63,391 nt of DNA from Bacteroidia bacterium (GCA_020051175.1 JAGVJJ010000018.1:1-63391), one strand, 5' to 3'. Shown: positions 8,032 through 17,299, counted from the first letter of the stretch. Numbers and translations: made by a program. Notes: a model not told the origin generated them from the sequence alone.

Positions 8032-9336
8032 TTATTGATTCAGAGGCAATACTGTTTTTTTCTTTAAAAGAAATACACTCGCAGGCAGGCAGCCTGAATT
8101 TAGGATTGTGGCAAAATCGTCAGCCTCTTCCTGTGTAAAACTGCCCGTTATTGATGATATACCACCCCTTATTTCTCCCTGAACGATTGGGTACGATAGA
8201 ACTTTGTTATCAATGACAATTGCAATGGATTTATTGATGTTGTTCCTCGTCAACACGCTCCAGTCATCAGCAGCCGCTTCAGTCATTTCCATGGTTATAA
8301 ACAGCGGTCCATCGCGCATGTCTTTCTTTGCATGTTTAATTATATTCCCTGTCATTGCTGCACCTTGAGCGTGACTTGTAGATTTTAGTGCTATAAGTTG
8401 AAATGTAACTCCTTCCTGATCAATTGGTTTTGAGCTCCAGGCAAGGCGTAGGTTTTCAGGAAACAGTTTCCATGTTTCAGGTTGCAAAAGGCTTCGCATA
8501 ATGAACATGGTATCTTCTGCAGATGCATACCCCAAAGTAGCCCCGCTGGAAAGTATTAGTCCGTCATTAGAAGAGGTTGTTGAGGGCGCAAGCCTGCCAA
8601 ATAGGGTGTTTTCCATTTTTTCCTGCAAATCATTATTGATTTGTTTGATAATGGCAATTTGCTCCTCAAGGGATTTTGTTGAGTCGTTTTTTAATTCTTT
8701 GCTGGTAGAATCTGATTTGGAAGCAGAGAACCCTTTTAACAATTCATTGGCTTCTATCAGGATAGGGCCTATTTCTGCATTGTCATAAGTTTCCCAGAAT
8801 TCAAGTTTGCCCGGGGCCAATAGTAATTTTTCCAGTCTCTCATCGGGTTTCATTCCAGGCAATTCAACAATAATACGCCCATTATTCCCTGTACATTGAA
8901 CCGAAGGGTTTTCAATGCCGTGCATATCAATACGTTTCAATAGTATTTCCCTGGTTTTTTCTGTTGCTTCATTCGTTTTTTTTGTGATATAATGTTGGCA
9001 TTCCTGCTCAGATGCTTCTTTTTTAAGGTCTTGGAATTGAACAGTAGATATGGAAGGGTGTCTAAAAAGTTCAGTTACAAAAATTTCTATAAAAGTTCCA
9101 TTGGCACTGTTTTCAATAGAATCCACACTATTCAGTACTGAATCAACTATCTCATAGCCACTGATTGTGTTGGCTTTTATGATATCCTTTATTGATACTT
9201 GGAGCAAATAACTTATTCCTCCATCGTTGTTGAGATTTGCCTTTCGATGGTCTCTAATACAGGCAGAAAATGAAACAAATACCAACGGAAATAAATAAAT
9301 GAGCCAATTTTTTACGGTGCTGTTGAAAGAAGCCAT
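8032..9336 (-). CDS. SecD periplasmic-domain paralogue anchored as a lipoprotein
   Basis: A 434-residue protein with a lipoprotein signal (WLIYLFPLVFVSFSAC, lipobox Cys about residue 26). The mature part aligns by eye with the SecD P1 region of the adjacent secDF: DGGISYLLQVSIKDII versus KGGMNVTLEVSVAEII, LEFWETYDNAEIGPILIEAN versus LEFWETYENKEVYPLLIEAN, and IAIVIDNKVLSYPIVQGEI-GGISSITGSFTQEEADD versus IAIVLDNSVYSFPRVQGEIAGGTSSITGNFSIEEADD. The protein stops about ten residues after the point where the first post-P1 membrane helix of SecD begins, so all proton-conducting helices and the SecF half are absent. It probably arose by partial duplication of secDF, with TM1 replaced by a lipid anchor. 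It could act as a periplasmic chaperone-like or Sec-accessory protein; that role is inference. Confidence 0.85.
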   Translation of the reverse strand: MASFNSTVKNWLIYLFPLVFVSFSACIRDHRKANLNNDGGISYLLQVSIKDIIKANTISGYEIVDSVLNSVDSIENSANGTFIEIFVTELFRHPSISTVQFQDLKKEASEQECQHYITKKTNEATEKTREILLKRIDMHGIENPSVQCTGNNGRIIVELPGMKPDERLEKLLLAPGKLEFWETYDNAEIGPILIEANELLKGFSASKSDSTSKELKNDSTKSLEEQIAIIKQINNDLQEKMENTLFGRLAPSTTSSNDGLILSSGATLGYASAEDTMFIMRSLLQPETWKLFPENLRLAWSSKPIDQEGVTFQLIALKSTSHAQGAAMTGNIIKHAKKDMRDGPLFITMEMTEAAADDWSVLTRNNINKSIAIVIDNKVLSYPIVQGEIRGGISSITGSFTQEEADDFATILNSGCLPASVFLLKKKTVLPLNQ

Positions 9337-9422
9337 TTTAGTGTTTTAATCGGTTGAGTGGACGAATTTATAGATTTATCTGTAATGCCGCTTTAACCAA
9401 TAAATTTTCCCGTCTTTTTCAC

Positions 9423-9430
9423 TATATTTG
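9423..9430 (+). promoter_or_regulatory. -7 promoter element (TATATTTG) upstream of the FG-GAP gene
   Basis: TATATTTG matches the Bacteroidota -7 consensus and lies 20 bp before the ATG at 9451, in the 114-bp divergent gap shared with the SecD-like gene. A clear -33 TTTG at the right distance is not evident. Confidence 0.4.
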
Positions 9431-9450
9431 TAATATATAGGTTATAAGTT

Positions 9451-11733
9451 ATGAAACTGGCACAATGTATTGTAGTAATACTATTGCTGTTGAATTTTAA
9501 TTCAATGGCCCAGCCATTCTTTCAGCGTAATGATAGCATCCGGGTAAAGGAAAATGGCTCATATCTTAAATTTCCCTGGTCGGGGGGACTTAATTTTGTG
9601 CAGGTTTCCAATATTGATTTGAACCGGGATGGGGTGAAGGACCTGTTTTTTTTCGACCGGACTGGAAATAAGGTACGTACGTTTGTTCATAGCGGTACAG
9701 CAGGTTCTGTAGATTATAAGCACGCACCTGCGTATGAAAAAAAATTTCCAAACCTGCACGACTGGGCTTTGCTGGCCGATTACAACTGCGATGGCAAAGA
9801 AGATATATTTACTTATTCCAGCGGTGGCTTTGCCATCTACAAAAACACCTCCGATAGTGCAAATGGCCTGCAATTTACGCTTATAACGCCTTTGCAGTAC
9901 TCCGCCTATAATCCTCCGAACTCACAATTGCTCAACCTCTATGTTAGCGCTACCGATATTCCTGCTATTACTGATATTGACAATGATGGGGATTTGGATG
10001 TGGTGACTTTTGCAATCACCGGTACTTATATTGAATACCATCAGAACCAAAGTATGGAGCTGTATGGCACCTGCGACAGCCTTAAGTTTGAAATGAAAAA
10101 CCGCTGCTGGGGATTTGCTTCTGAAAATGCGATGAATAACAGTTTTACATTGTATGATACCTGTTTTGGTAATGTTGTAAATCCCGGACTGGCAACAAAT
10201 ACAAACAACAATGAACGTTCTGCTGAAAGGCATTCAGGCTCCTGCTTGCTCTGCCTGGACCTGGACGGAGATCAGGACAAAGAGCTTGTTACTGGCGATA
10301 TATCTTTCAATAACCTTACAATGCTCACCAATGGCGGTACACCCACAGCCAGCAGTATGGTGGCCGTAGATGTTGCATTCCCTTCAAATAACGCATCAAC
10401 AGCAGCGGTGGACCTGGCTCTTTTTCCTTGCGGCTATTATGTGGATATAAACAATGACCAGCAGAAAGATTTAATTGTTAGCCCCAATGCCCCGAATGCA
10501 TCTGAGAATTTTAGCAGCGTTGTATACTATAGTAATAGCGGTACAACCAGCTTCCCTGATTTTGATTTTCAACAATCCAACTTTTTGCAGGACAATATGA
10601 TTGAAGTAGGGGAGGGCGCATATCCTGTGTTTTTTGATTATAACAGTGATGGCCTAAAAGATTTATTTGTCGGCAATTATGGCTATTATGCCTCCACCGG
10701 GTTTAAGCATAAAATCGCCCTCTATAAAAACATCGGGACAGCTACAGTGCCTGAATACCAGCTTGTAACCAGGGATTATGGAGGGTTTAGCTCATTGGGT
10801 ATAACCAATATGGTTCCTGCTTTTGGAGATATGGATGGGGATGGGGATAGTGACATGGTATTGGGTGGTTACGATGGCCGGTTGCATTATTTCAGGAATA
10901 ACGGTCTGCCCGGAGATACTGCCAACTTTGTATTGGTACAGGCAAACCTTAAAAACAGTAACAACCGGACAATTGACGTAGGCGATTTCTCTGTGCCCCA
11001 GATTGTGGATGTGGACAATGACGGAAAAAATGATATGATAATCGGAGGACGGAATGGTAAGGTTGCATATTATCACCGTATAGGAAGCTCCACCGGCTCT
11101 CCTCCTTCGCTGGACTCTGTTACCCATTTCTGGGGAGGGATTAAGGTAAATGCTTTCGGATATGTTACTGGTTACAGTTATCCGTTTTTGTTTAAACAGA
11201 ACGGGGTTACCAAATTACTTGTCGGTACCGAAAAAGGCTATTTAAGAATGTTTGATAACATTGACGGGAACCTCACCGGTACGTTTACGCAGGCAGATTC
11301 TACTTACCTGGGTATATTCGAGGGTGTACGCAGCGCTCCAAACGGGGCAGACATCAATAATGATGGATATATGGACCTGGTAATAGGCAATTATGCTGGT
11401 GGTTTGGCTTTTTATAAGGGACAGTCCACATTGGTTTCTGGTATTGAAGAGCAGGGATACATCACAGGAGAAAATATTCATCTGTTCCCGAATCCTGCCA
11501 ATAACAGCTTTACCGTGCAGGTAAAAAATGCTGAGGGGCGCAAATACCAGGTGGAGCTTTATTCAACGCTGGGACAAATCATAATGAGCGCGCAGTTTAA
11601 CAGTAACAGTTATCTGATGAATACAGAAGGCCTTCCAGCCGGTATTTATATTTGCAAGGTATACGAAGCTTGCACTGCGGGCGCTTCTGTGAGACAAGGT
11701 TTTGTTAAACGGATTATTATTCAACACCAATAA
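9451..11733 (+). CDS. Secreted FG-GAP/VCBS repeat protein with T9SS type A sorting domain
   Basis: A 760-residue protein with a signal peptide (CIVVILLLLNFNSMAQ). The body carries repeated D-x-[DN]-x-D-G-x-x-D calcium-binding loops typical of FG-GAP/VCBS beta-propeller blades (DLNRDGVKDLF, DIDNDGDLDVV, DLDGDQDKELV, DYNSDGLKDLF, DMDGDGDSDMV, DVDNDGKNDMI, DINNDGYMDLV). The last ~80 residues (LFPNPANNSFTVQ ... GLPAGIYICKV ... VKRIIIQ) form a Por-secretion (type A) C-terminal sorting domain, so the protein should be exported by the T9SS and attached or released at the surface. It is followed 22 bp later by a close paralogue. Ligand or substrate unknown. Confidence 0.9.
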   Translation: MKLAQCIVVILLLLNFNSMAQPFFQRNDSIRVKENGSYLKFPWSGGLNFVQVSNIDLNRDGVKDLFFFDRTGNKVRTFVHSGTAGSVDYKHAPAYEKKFPNLHDWALLADYNCDGKEDIFTYSSGGFAIYKNTSDSANGLQFTLITPLQYSAYNPPNSQLLNLYVSATDIPAITDIDNDGDLDVVTFAITGTYIEYHQNQSMELYGTCDSLKFEMKNRCWGFASENAMNNSFTLYDTCFGNVVNPGLATNTNNNERSAERHSGSCLLCLDLDGDQDKELVTGDISFNNLTMLTNGGTPTASSMVAVDVAFPSNNASTAAVDLALFPCGYYVDINNDQQKDLIVSPNAPNASENFSSVVYYSNSGTTSFPDFDFQQSNFLQDNMIEVGEGAYPVFFDYNSDGLKDLFVGNYGYYASTGFKHKIALYKNIGTATVPEYQLVTRDYGGFSSLGITNMVPAFGDMDGDGDSDMVLGGYDGRLHYFRNNGLPGDTANFVLVQANLKNSNNRTIDVGDFSVPQIVDVDNDGKNDMIIGGRNGKVAYYHRIGSSTGSPPSLDSVTHFWGGIKVNAFGYVTGYSYPFLFKQNGVTKLLVGTEKGYLRMFDNIDGNLTGTFTQADSTYLGIFEGVRSAPNGADINNDGYMDLVIGNYAGGLAFYKGQSTLVSGIEEQGYITGENIHLFPNPANNSFTVQVKNAEGRKYQVELYSTLGQIIMSAQFNSNSYLMNTEGLPAGIYICKVYEACTAGASVRQGFVKRIIIQHQ

Positions 11734-11755
11734 GCTCGAACAGATTTTTTGACCC

Positions 11756-14035
11756 ATGCGATTTTCTGGATTCTTTGTTCTGTTTACCATTTTGTTTTTC
11801 TGTTCATCCAGCCTCGCACAGCCCTATTTTCAATGGAATGACAGCGTTGAGGTGAAAGCCGATGGGACATTGCTTCGCAACCCCTGGGCAGGAGGTTTAA
11901 ACTTTATACAGGCTTCCAATATTGATCTGGACCTTGATGGTGTGTCCGATCTTTTTATTTTCGATAGGACAGGCAATAAGGTGAGAACCTTTCTCAACAA
12001 AGGTAGCTCCAATACGGTGGATTATAAATACGATCCCCGCTATGAAAGCCGCTTTCCGCCAATGCACGACTGGGCATTGCTTGTAGATTACAATTGTGAT
12101 AACAAGGAAGATATTTTTACCAGCTCTGGTGGTGGGTTTGCCATATATAAAAATATATCAACTATAGTTAATGGACTACAGTTTGAGCTGGTTACAATGC
12201 TCCAGCATACAAATTATAATCCAGGAAGCAACACTCTCGCTCCATTGTACATTCTGCCTATTGATATCCCATCGTTTTCCGATATTGATAACGATGGCGA
12301 TTTGGATGTAATCACATTTACAAGCAGCAGCAATTATATCCAGTACCACCAGAACCAAAGCATGGAGCTGTATGGCCTTTGCGACAGCCTCGTGTTCGAA
12401 ATCAAAAACCGTTGCTGGGGCTATATATCAGAAAGCAGCCTGAGCAATAATTATACTTTGTTTGATACCTGCTCCGGCAATATTTCAAATCCGGGTATTG
12501 TTGAAAGTAACACGGGTGAGCGCGAAAATGCCCACCAGGGTGGCTGTTCATTGTGTATGGATTTGGATGGCGATAACGATAAAGATCTTATTGTGGGCGA
12601 TGTGTCGTATACAAATCTTACCATGTTTACAAATGGCGGCACACCTTCTGCAGGAAGCTTTGTTTCGAAGGATGCTGTTTTCCCTGTAAACAATGGTGCT
12701 GCAGCACAGGTCAGTCTGCCTGTTTTTCCATGCGCTTATGCCGTAGATGTTAACTCGGACGGCATGAAAGATCTTATTGTAAGCCCCAACTCTGCTAATA
12801 TCTCCGAAAATTTTAACAGTGTGTTGTATTATCAGAATGTGGGAAGTATGGCAATGCCTGCATTTCAGCTGCAACAGGATAATTTTTTACAAAGCAACAT
12901 GATTGAACTCAGCGAAGGCGCTTACCCTGTTTTCTTTGATTACAACAATGATGGCCTGAAAGACCTCTTTGTTGGAAACTACGGGTATTATATCAGTTCC
13001 GGCTTTGGTTTTCAGACAAAAATAGCATTGTTTAAGAATACAGGTACGGCTGCAGTGCCTCAGTTTACCCTGATAACAAGGGATTATGCCAACCTGAGCT
13101 CGCTGGGTATAAATAACATGGTGCCCGCTTTTGGCGATATGGATGCTGATGGCGATAGTGATATGATCATCGGAGGCTATGATGGTAAACTCCATTATTT
13201 TGAAAATACAGCAGCAGTAAGTGATTCGGCTGTTTTTGTTTTAACGCAATCCAGTTTCAAAAATTCAGCAAACAGAACAATAGATGTTGGTGATTTTGCT
13301 GCCCCGCAAATAGTTGATGTGGATGGCGATCAAAAAAATGATTTGGTGGTGGGCTCACGAAATGGCAAGCTTGCATATTATCATCATACAGGTAGCGCAT
13401 CCGCTGCTATTCCTTCAATGGATTCCGTATCGCACTACTGGGGCAACGTGAAAGTAACAAGGCCCGGATATTTTGTGGGGTACAGCTATCCTTTTGTTTT
13501 TAAACAAAATGGCAGTACAAAATTATTGGTAGGGCAGGAGAGTGGGCGTTTGTCGTTGTTTGATAATATTGATGGAAATATAAATGGCGTGTTTGCACTT
13601 ACAGATTCTGCCTATCAGGATATCTTTCAGGGTACAAGAACGTCACCTTGCGGTGCTGACATCAATAATGATGGTCTGATGGATCTGATTGTTGGGAACT
13701 ATGAAGGGGGGCTTTCATTTTATAAAGGTTCTGCCAATAACCCGCTTTCATTACAAGGGGTAAATGACGCTGTTCTGTGGGATGTCCTGTATTATCCCAA
13801 TCCAGCCAATTCGGTGCTTAGTGTGAAAATTAAGAACCACAGCTCAAAAAAATACCTGCTGAATATATACAACACCATGGGGCAGCAGGTGTATTCACAA
13901 CGCATTTACAGTGATTTGTGGACAGTAAATGCCAGCGAGCTACCTCAGGGTGTTTATATATGCAGGCTTTCAGAAATTGATGCAAATTCCCGTGTTCTTG
14001 CAACAAAAGTAAAGCGCATTGTTATTCAGCATTGA
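11756..14035 (+). CDS. Secreted FG-GAP/VCBS repeat protein with T9SS sorting domain (tandem paralogue)
   Basis: A 759-residue paralogue of the preceding gene, alignable along nearly its whole length (for example NPWAGGLNFIQASNIDLDLDGVSDLFIFDRTGNKVRTF versus the same block upstream, split here by a few changes). It has a signal peptide ending near SSLAQ, the same series of D-x-D-G-x-x-D loops, and a type A T9SS sorting domain (YYPNPANSVLSVK ... LPQGVYICRL ... VKRIVIQH) ending the protein. The 22-bp spacing suggests co-transcription. The two genes represent an old tandem duplication, since nucleotide identity is clearly reduced while protein layout is kept. Confidence 0.9.
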   Translation: MRFSGFFVLFTILFFCSSSLAQPYFQWNDSVEVKADGTLLRNPWAGGLNFIQASNIDLDLDGVSDLFIFDRTGNKVRTFLNKGSSNTVDYKYDPRYESRFPPMHDWALLVDYNCDNKEDIFTSSGGGFAIYKNISTIVNGLQFELVTMLQHTNYNPGSNTLAPLYILPIDIPSFSDIDNDGDLDVITFTSSSNYIQYHQNQSMELYGLCDSLVFEIKNRCWGYISESSLSNNYTLFDTCSGNISNPGIVESNTGERENAHQGGCSLCMDLDGDNDKDLIVGDVSYTNLTMFTNGGTPSAGSFVSKDAVFPVNNGAAAQVSLPVFPCAYAVDVNSDGMKDLIVSPNSANISENFNSVLYYQNVGSMAMPAFQLQQDNFLQSNMIELSEGAYPVFFDYNNDGLKDLFVGNYGYYISSGFGFQTKIALFKNTGTAAVPQFTLITRDYANLSSLGINNMVPAFGDMDADGDSDMIIGGYDGKLHYFENTAAVSDSAVFVLTQSSFKNSANRTIDVGDFAAPQIVDVDGDQKNDLVVGSRNGKLAYYHHTGSASAAIPSMDSVSHYWGNVKVTRPGYFVGYSYPFVFKQNGSTKLLVGQESGRLSLFDNIDGNINGVFALTDSAYQDIFQGTRTSPCGADINNDGLMDLIVGNYEGGLSFYKGSANNPLSLQGVNDAVLWDVLYYPNPANSVLSVKIKNHSSKKYLLNIYNTMGQQVYSQRIYSDLWTVNASELPQGVYICRLSEIDANSRVLATKVKRIVIQH

Positions 14036-14054
14036 ATATGCGCACTGGCGCTCT

Positions 14055-14561
14055 TTAAATTGCTTCGAGTTCTGTCTTTCTCCACAAATCAGGAGTTGTA
14101 AGCTTTTCATCGGAAGTTTGTTTAAGTTTCATAAACAGCTGCATTTTATATCCCGTCAGCCATTTAATGCTGGTTTCAATAATCGCTTCGCCAAGCATTG
14201 CTTTTTCGCCCCAGGGGTATGTCACTTCTTTGTTTAACAAATCTTCTTCAGTGATTTGGTCAAACAGCTTGTTTACAAGCTCCATCTGCGATTCCATAAC
14301 AGTCCCAAAATTCGCGGGTGTAACATTTTTTGCACCGGCATTCAGCTCCATGAAAAAAGTTTTTAAATCACGGTCATCCTTTTTGTGCCAGAAGCTTAGC
14401 ATTCCGGTACCACAGGTGGATAAATACTGCAAAAGCTCTGTAATGCTTCTCACACTTTCAGCCGGCCTGAAATCATGTTTATTGGCAGGAATTTTAGTTG
14501 CAAGCCTGCGAATGATTTTCATTTCTTTGATGATACTGTTTTTTAGTGTTTGTTTATTCAT
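14055..14561 (-). CDS. DinB-like four-helix protein, metal ligands not conserved
   Basis: A 168-residue soluble protein with the DinB/YfiT-like pattern: an N-terminal helix, a P-A-N-K-H-D-F-R-P loop, the SVRSITELLQYL helix, and a final helix ETSIKWLTGYKMQLFMKLK. In typical DinB family members a His triad in these helices binds a metal; here the expected positions are Q (LLQYL), and T/K residues in the last helix, so the site appears lost. Its start overlaps the upstream membrane gene by 8 bp, indicating a four-gene operon running 16402 to 14055. Function unknown. Confidence 0.75.
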   Translation of the reverse strand: MNKQTLKNSIIKEMKIIRRLATKIPANKHDFRPAESVRSITELLQYLSTCGTGMLSFWHKKDDRDLKTFFMELNAGAKNVTPANFGTVMESQMELVNKLFDQITEEDLLNKEVTYPWGEKAMLGEAIIETSIKWLTGYKMQLFMKLKQTSDEKLTTPDLWRKTELEAI

Positions 14562-15249
14562 AAAGTTTTAATTTTTGATTGTTTTTTAAAATGTATCGTA
14601 TACTAACCAGGTGCGAAAGCAGCACAAGCGGAACAATCAGGCCCGGAAGAAAGATAAATGGAAAATGGAGTAATGCTATGTTGGGCTGTTCAAAGCCAAA
14701 TTGCTGGAACGGGTAAGGCACCGACAATACTCCGTGAAATACAATATTCAGTAAAAGCAACAGGCATACAATATTCCATACCATTATTATTTTTTGCGAA
14801 AGAACATTTTTTACATACCCGAAATAAAAAATAATCAATGAAGAAATGCCTGAAATAATATCAAAATTTCTTCCTTCAAAAGTCATGATTTCAGGCACCG
14901 CTTTATTTAGGAATAGCTGGAACAGGATAAGTTCCACCGGTATTCTTACAACATGCAGAAGTGTTAGTGCTTTCACGTTCCATCCATCCATATACTTTTT
15001 TCCTTTTGATGTAGCAAAGAGCAGGACAATAGCGACCAAGGGCGGTGCTACAAGGAAGATAAATCGGGGAGGCAATACATCGGTTACCGCATAAAAACCA
15101 GTCAGGCAAATTACAGACTGAATAACAAGCCAAAGTGATAACACGACCACTATTGTTTTTGAATAGGCTGTAGCTTTACAGAATAAAAACACGCTTAGCA
15201 GGATGGTTAAGCCAAATGAGAGTGTAATATATATTGGTAAATCAAGCAT
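14554..15249 (-). CDS. Multi-pass membrane protein of unknown function
   Basis: A 231-residue protein with about seven hydrophobic segments (ITLSFGLTILLSVFLF, IVVVLSLWLVIQSVICLTGF, FIFLVAPPLVAIVLLF, VVRIPVELILFQLFL, ISGISSLIIFYFGYV, IIMVWNIVCLLLLLNIVFHGVL, FPFIFLPGLIVPLVLLSHLV). No catalytic motif is recognised. It sits in the same direction between an alpha/beta-hydrolase and a DinB-like gene, with 14 bp and an 8-bp overlap respectively, so it is probably co-expressed with them. Related proteins are found as uncharacterised membrane proteins in the phylum. Confidence 0.75.
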   Translation of the reverse strand: MLDLPIYITLSFGLTILLSVFLFCKATAYSKTIVVVLSLWLVIQSVICLTGFYAVTDVLPPRFIFLVAPPLVAIVLLFATSKGKKYMDGWNVKALTLLHVVRIPVELILFQLFLNKAVPEIMTFEGRNFDIISGISSLIIFYFGYVKNVLSQKIIMVWNIVCLLLLLNIVFHGVLSVPYPFQQFGFEQPNIALLHFPFIFLPGLIVPLVLLSHLVSIRYILKNNQKLKLYE

Positions 15250-15263
15250 ATGGATGAAACTAT

Positions 15264-15914
15264 TTATAAAGCGGTTAAAACTTGTTTTAAGATTTTGTTT
15301 AATTCATCCGACTTATCAATCGTCATAAAGTGGCCGCCATTGTCAACACGTATGTCACAGGAAACAAAGGCAACAGGGAAGATTCTGTCAGCTGTGCCAT
15401 GTATATGTATGTATTTATGGGGTAATACGATATTCGACCAAGTTGTGATTTTGTCAATTGCCCAGGAAAAGAAGTCGGAGTCTGTATCTTCCAGTATATC
15501 TTTCAGGATTTTTTTATCCGCATCCGATGAAATGCTGAAAAGCCAATTGGTTATAAAGCCTGGTTGCATCAGGAGTTTGGCAGGTAGCAGTTTATGTAAG
15601 CCCAGAGTGCCCGGCCAACGGTAATAAAAAGGGATTTCTTTTTTTGTTTTGGCAGTGGCAATTAAAATAAGGTGTTCTGTTTTTATTTGTCTGGCCACTT
15701 CTGCGGCTACTATGCCACCAAACGAAAGGCCTATCAGTACAGGGTTTTTGCAGGTTATTTGTTTTGTTAGCCGCCCCGAGTATTGTTCGAGGGATTCTCC
15801 TTTACCAGGTTTTTCCCATTTTATGAAATGTGGTGTAAAACCTGGGAAAACAAGACGCTGGAAGGCCCTCTCATCCGCACCCAATCCACTGAATATGTAT
15901 ATGTTTTTTGACAC
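15264..15914 (-). CDS. Alpha/beta-hydrolase fold protein
   Basis: A 216-residue soluble protein. FSGLGADERAFQRL is the oxyanion-side strand-loop, GLSFGGIVAAE carries the nucleophile elbow (G-x-S-x-G), HIHGTADRIFP supplies the catalytic Asp, and GGHFMTIDK the catalytic His, so a complete triad is visible. The size is small for the family but complete, with a short cap region (FYYRWPGTLGLHKLLPAKLLM). It is probably an esterase or thioesterase; substrate unknown. It is the second gene of a probable operon (16402 to 14055), 5 bp downstream of the 160-residue unknown. Confidence 0.85.
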   Translation of the reverse strand: MSKNIYIFSGLGADERAFQRLVFPGFTPHFIKWEKPGKGESLEQYSGRLTKQITCKNPVLIGLSFGGIVAAEVARQIKTEHLILIATAKTKKEIPFYYRWPGTLGLHKLLPAKLLMQPGFITNWLFSISSDADKKILKDILEDTDSDFFSWAIDKITTWSNIVLPHKYIHIHGTADRIFPVAFVSCDIRVDNGGHFMTIDKSDELNKILKQVLTAL

Positions 15915-15919
15915 TTTTT

Positions 15920-16402
15920 TTAAAATCCTTTACTTTTGCACAACGCATCCAGTTCGCGCCATCCTTTGCCCTTACTGAAGCTCGCAGCGTTCTTAGAACC
16001 AATCTTTTCTATCAATGTTTGGTACATACCCAGACGTTTGATGCGCTTTTTTAAAATTGCAAACTCCTTATTTTCTTCGGCAACCATGCCTGCATAAATG
16101 ATCGTAAACAGGATCTCAATTTCTGCGCCATCAGTCAGGTAGTTTTTTGAGAGCTCGCTAATCATGTTCAGTACATTCAAATCTACGGTAGCTGTGGTAA
16201 GGCTGTAATAAGCAACAAAATCCGTGTAAATTTTTTCATGGCCGTAAATATCAGCAAGAGCACAAAGCCGTGAAAAGTATTCTTCATCTCTTGGTGCATA
16301 CCTTTTCCCATCAGGTGTTTTCAGGTATACGCACCAGTTATCAAAGCTTCCTTTGTCAAAGGTAAGCGTGCTGCCGTCCGAAAAAGCCTGAATAAGAATC
16401 AT
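15920..16402 (-). CDS. Uncharacterised soluble protein, 160 residues
   Basis: No family recognised with confidence. The N-terminus (ILIQAFSDGSTLTFDKGSFDNWCVYLKTPDGKRYAPRDEEYF) looks like a beta-strand-rich module and the rest is helical (ILFTIIYAGMVAEENKEFAILKKRIKRLGMYQTLI). It ends with a short basic tail (KGKGWRELDALCKSKGF). No signal peptide. It is the first gene of the probable operon with the hydrolase, membrane protein and DinB-like gene. The amino-acid composition is ordinary and the frame is free of rare features, supporting a real gene. Confidence 0.75.
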   Translation of the reverse strand: MILIQAFSDGSTLTFDKGSFDNWCVYLKTPDGKRYAPRDEEYFSRLCALADIYGHEKIYTDFVAYYSLTTATVDLNVLNMISELSKNYLTDGAEIEILFTIIYAGMVAEENKEFAILKKRIKRLGMYQTLIEKIGSKNAASFSKGKGWRELDALCKSKGF

Positions 16403-16465
16403 CTTTTATCTTAACAATCATAAAAATCAACGTTCCAATGTGTAGCCGAAAAAATCACATGTCAA

Positions 16466-17299
16466 TTACCAGCCTGTCACAAGCAAATTGCGTGCTGCTT
16501 TTTCACTGCATTTCTGATATTTGGAATATGCCGCTGCAGCTCTGTTCCTCACATTTGCATTCGGTTCACCGTTTACATATCCATCTACTGCATCATGCAA
16601 CGTATATGCTTCAGGGCACATCAGGCCTGTGGTCCATACCAGGGGGGTTACACTTGCTGCTTTCAGGTGAGGTGAAAAAAACTCTTTGCTGTAGCAGGCA
16701 AGTATGATAACATTACGTTTCATCTGGTCGTTTTTTTGAAAATGCTCCGTTAGCTGGAAGTCCATCAGCCCATCATGGCCTATGTATGATAACAGTCCTG
16801 AATTGCCATAAATGCCAAGTGTTACATCATTTAAATGTATGGTGTCTTTTAGCTGTCCGCAGCTGCTGTACAGAAAATCCTTTGTACATTCTTTTATGTA
16901 TTTGCCATTGTAAGCGTCAGCAACCAGGTAATAATTTTTTGTGCGGTGCTTAAACACAAGCCTTTCCATTTTTATTGAATCTATACGCTGCGTACGGACA
17001 AGTTTCCAATCCTTGCTTTGTTTAAAATAGGTTCGTACGCCATAGCCACAGCCCCAATACAGGTTATTGTTCAGGTCCTGCCCGTTACCGATTTTAGCGG
17101 GTACAGGTACAATGCCCTGGTATTTATTATCGCAGAGGGCAACAAAAACGTGTATTGTTTTAAATGTAGTATCTGTATGAATTATATTCTGTAACGCACT
17201 AGTTTTAGTGGGAATCGCAGGCCCAGTTTTTGCGCCTTGTGACGTGCAATTCAACAAAACATAACACAACAGCAGTGTTATAATGGCCTGTTTTCGCAT
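16466..17299 (-). CDS. Lipoprotein of unknown function with caspase-like His and Cys motifs
   Basis: A 277-residue protein with a lipoprotein signal (AIITLLLCYVLLNCTSQG, lipobox Cys about residue 18). After the strand LGIYGNSGLLSYI comes GHDGLMDF, and about 30 residues later the strand NVIILACYSKEFF. A hydrophobic strand ending in His-Gly-like followed by a hydrophobic strand ending in Ala-Cys is the arrangement of clan CD peptidases (caspases, gingipains, CHAT). The interval and order fit, but GHDG is not the standard H-G pair, so the assignment is tentative. It lies downstream of dnaX in the same direction, 114 bp away. No T9SS sorting domain. Confidence 0.6.
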   Translation of the reverse strand: MRKQAIITLLLCYVLLNCTSQGAKTGPAIPTKTSALQNIIHTDTTFKTIHVFVALCDNKYQGIVPVPAKIGNGQDLNNNLYWGCGYGVRTYFKQSKDWKLVRTQRIDSIKMERLVFKHRTKNYYLVADAYNGKYIKECTKDFLYSSCGQLKDTIHLNDVTLGIYGNSGLLSYIGHDGLMDFQLTEHFQKNDQMKRNVIILACYSKEFFSPHLKAASVTPLVWTTGLMCPEAYTLHDAVDGYVNGEPNANVRNRAAAAYSKYQKCSEKAARNLLVTGW

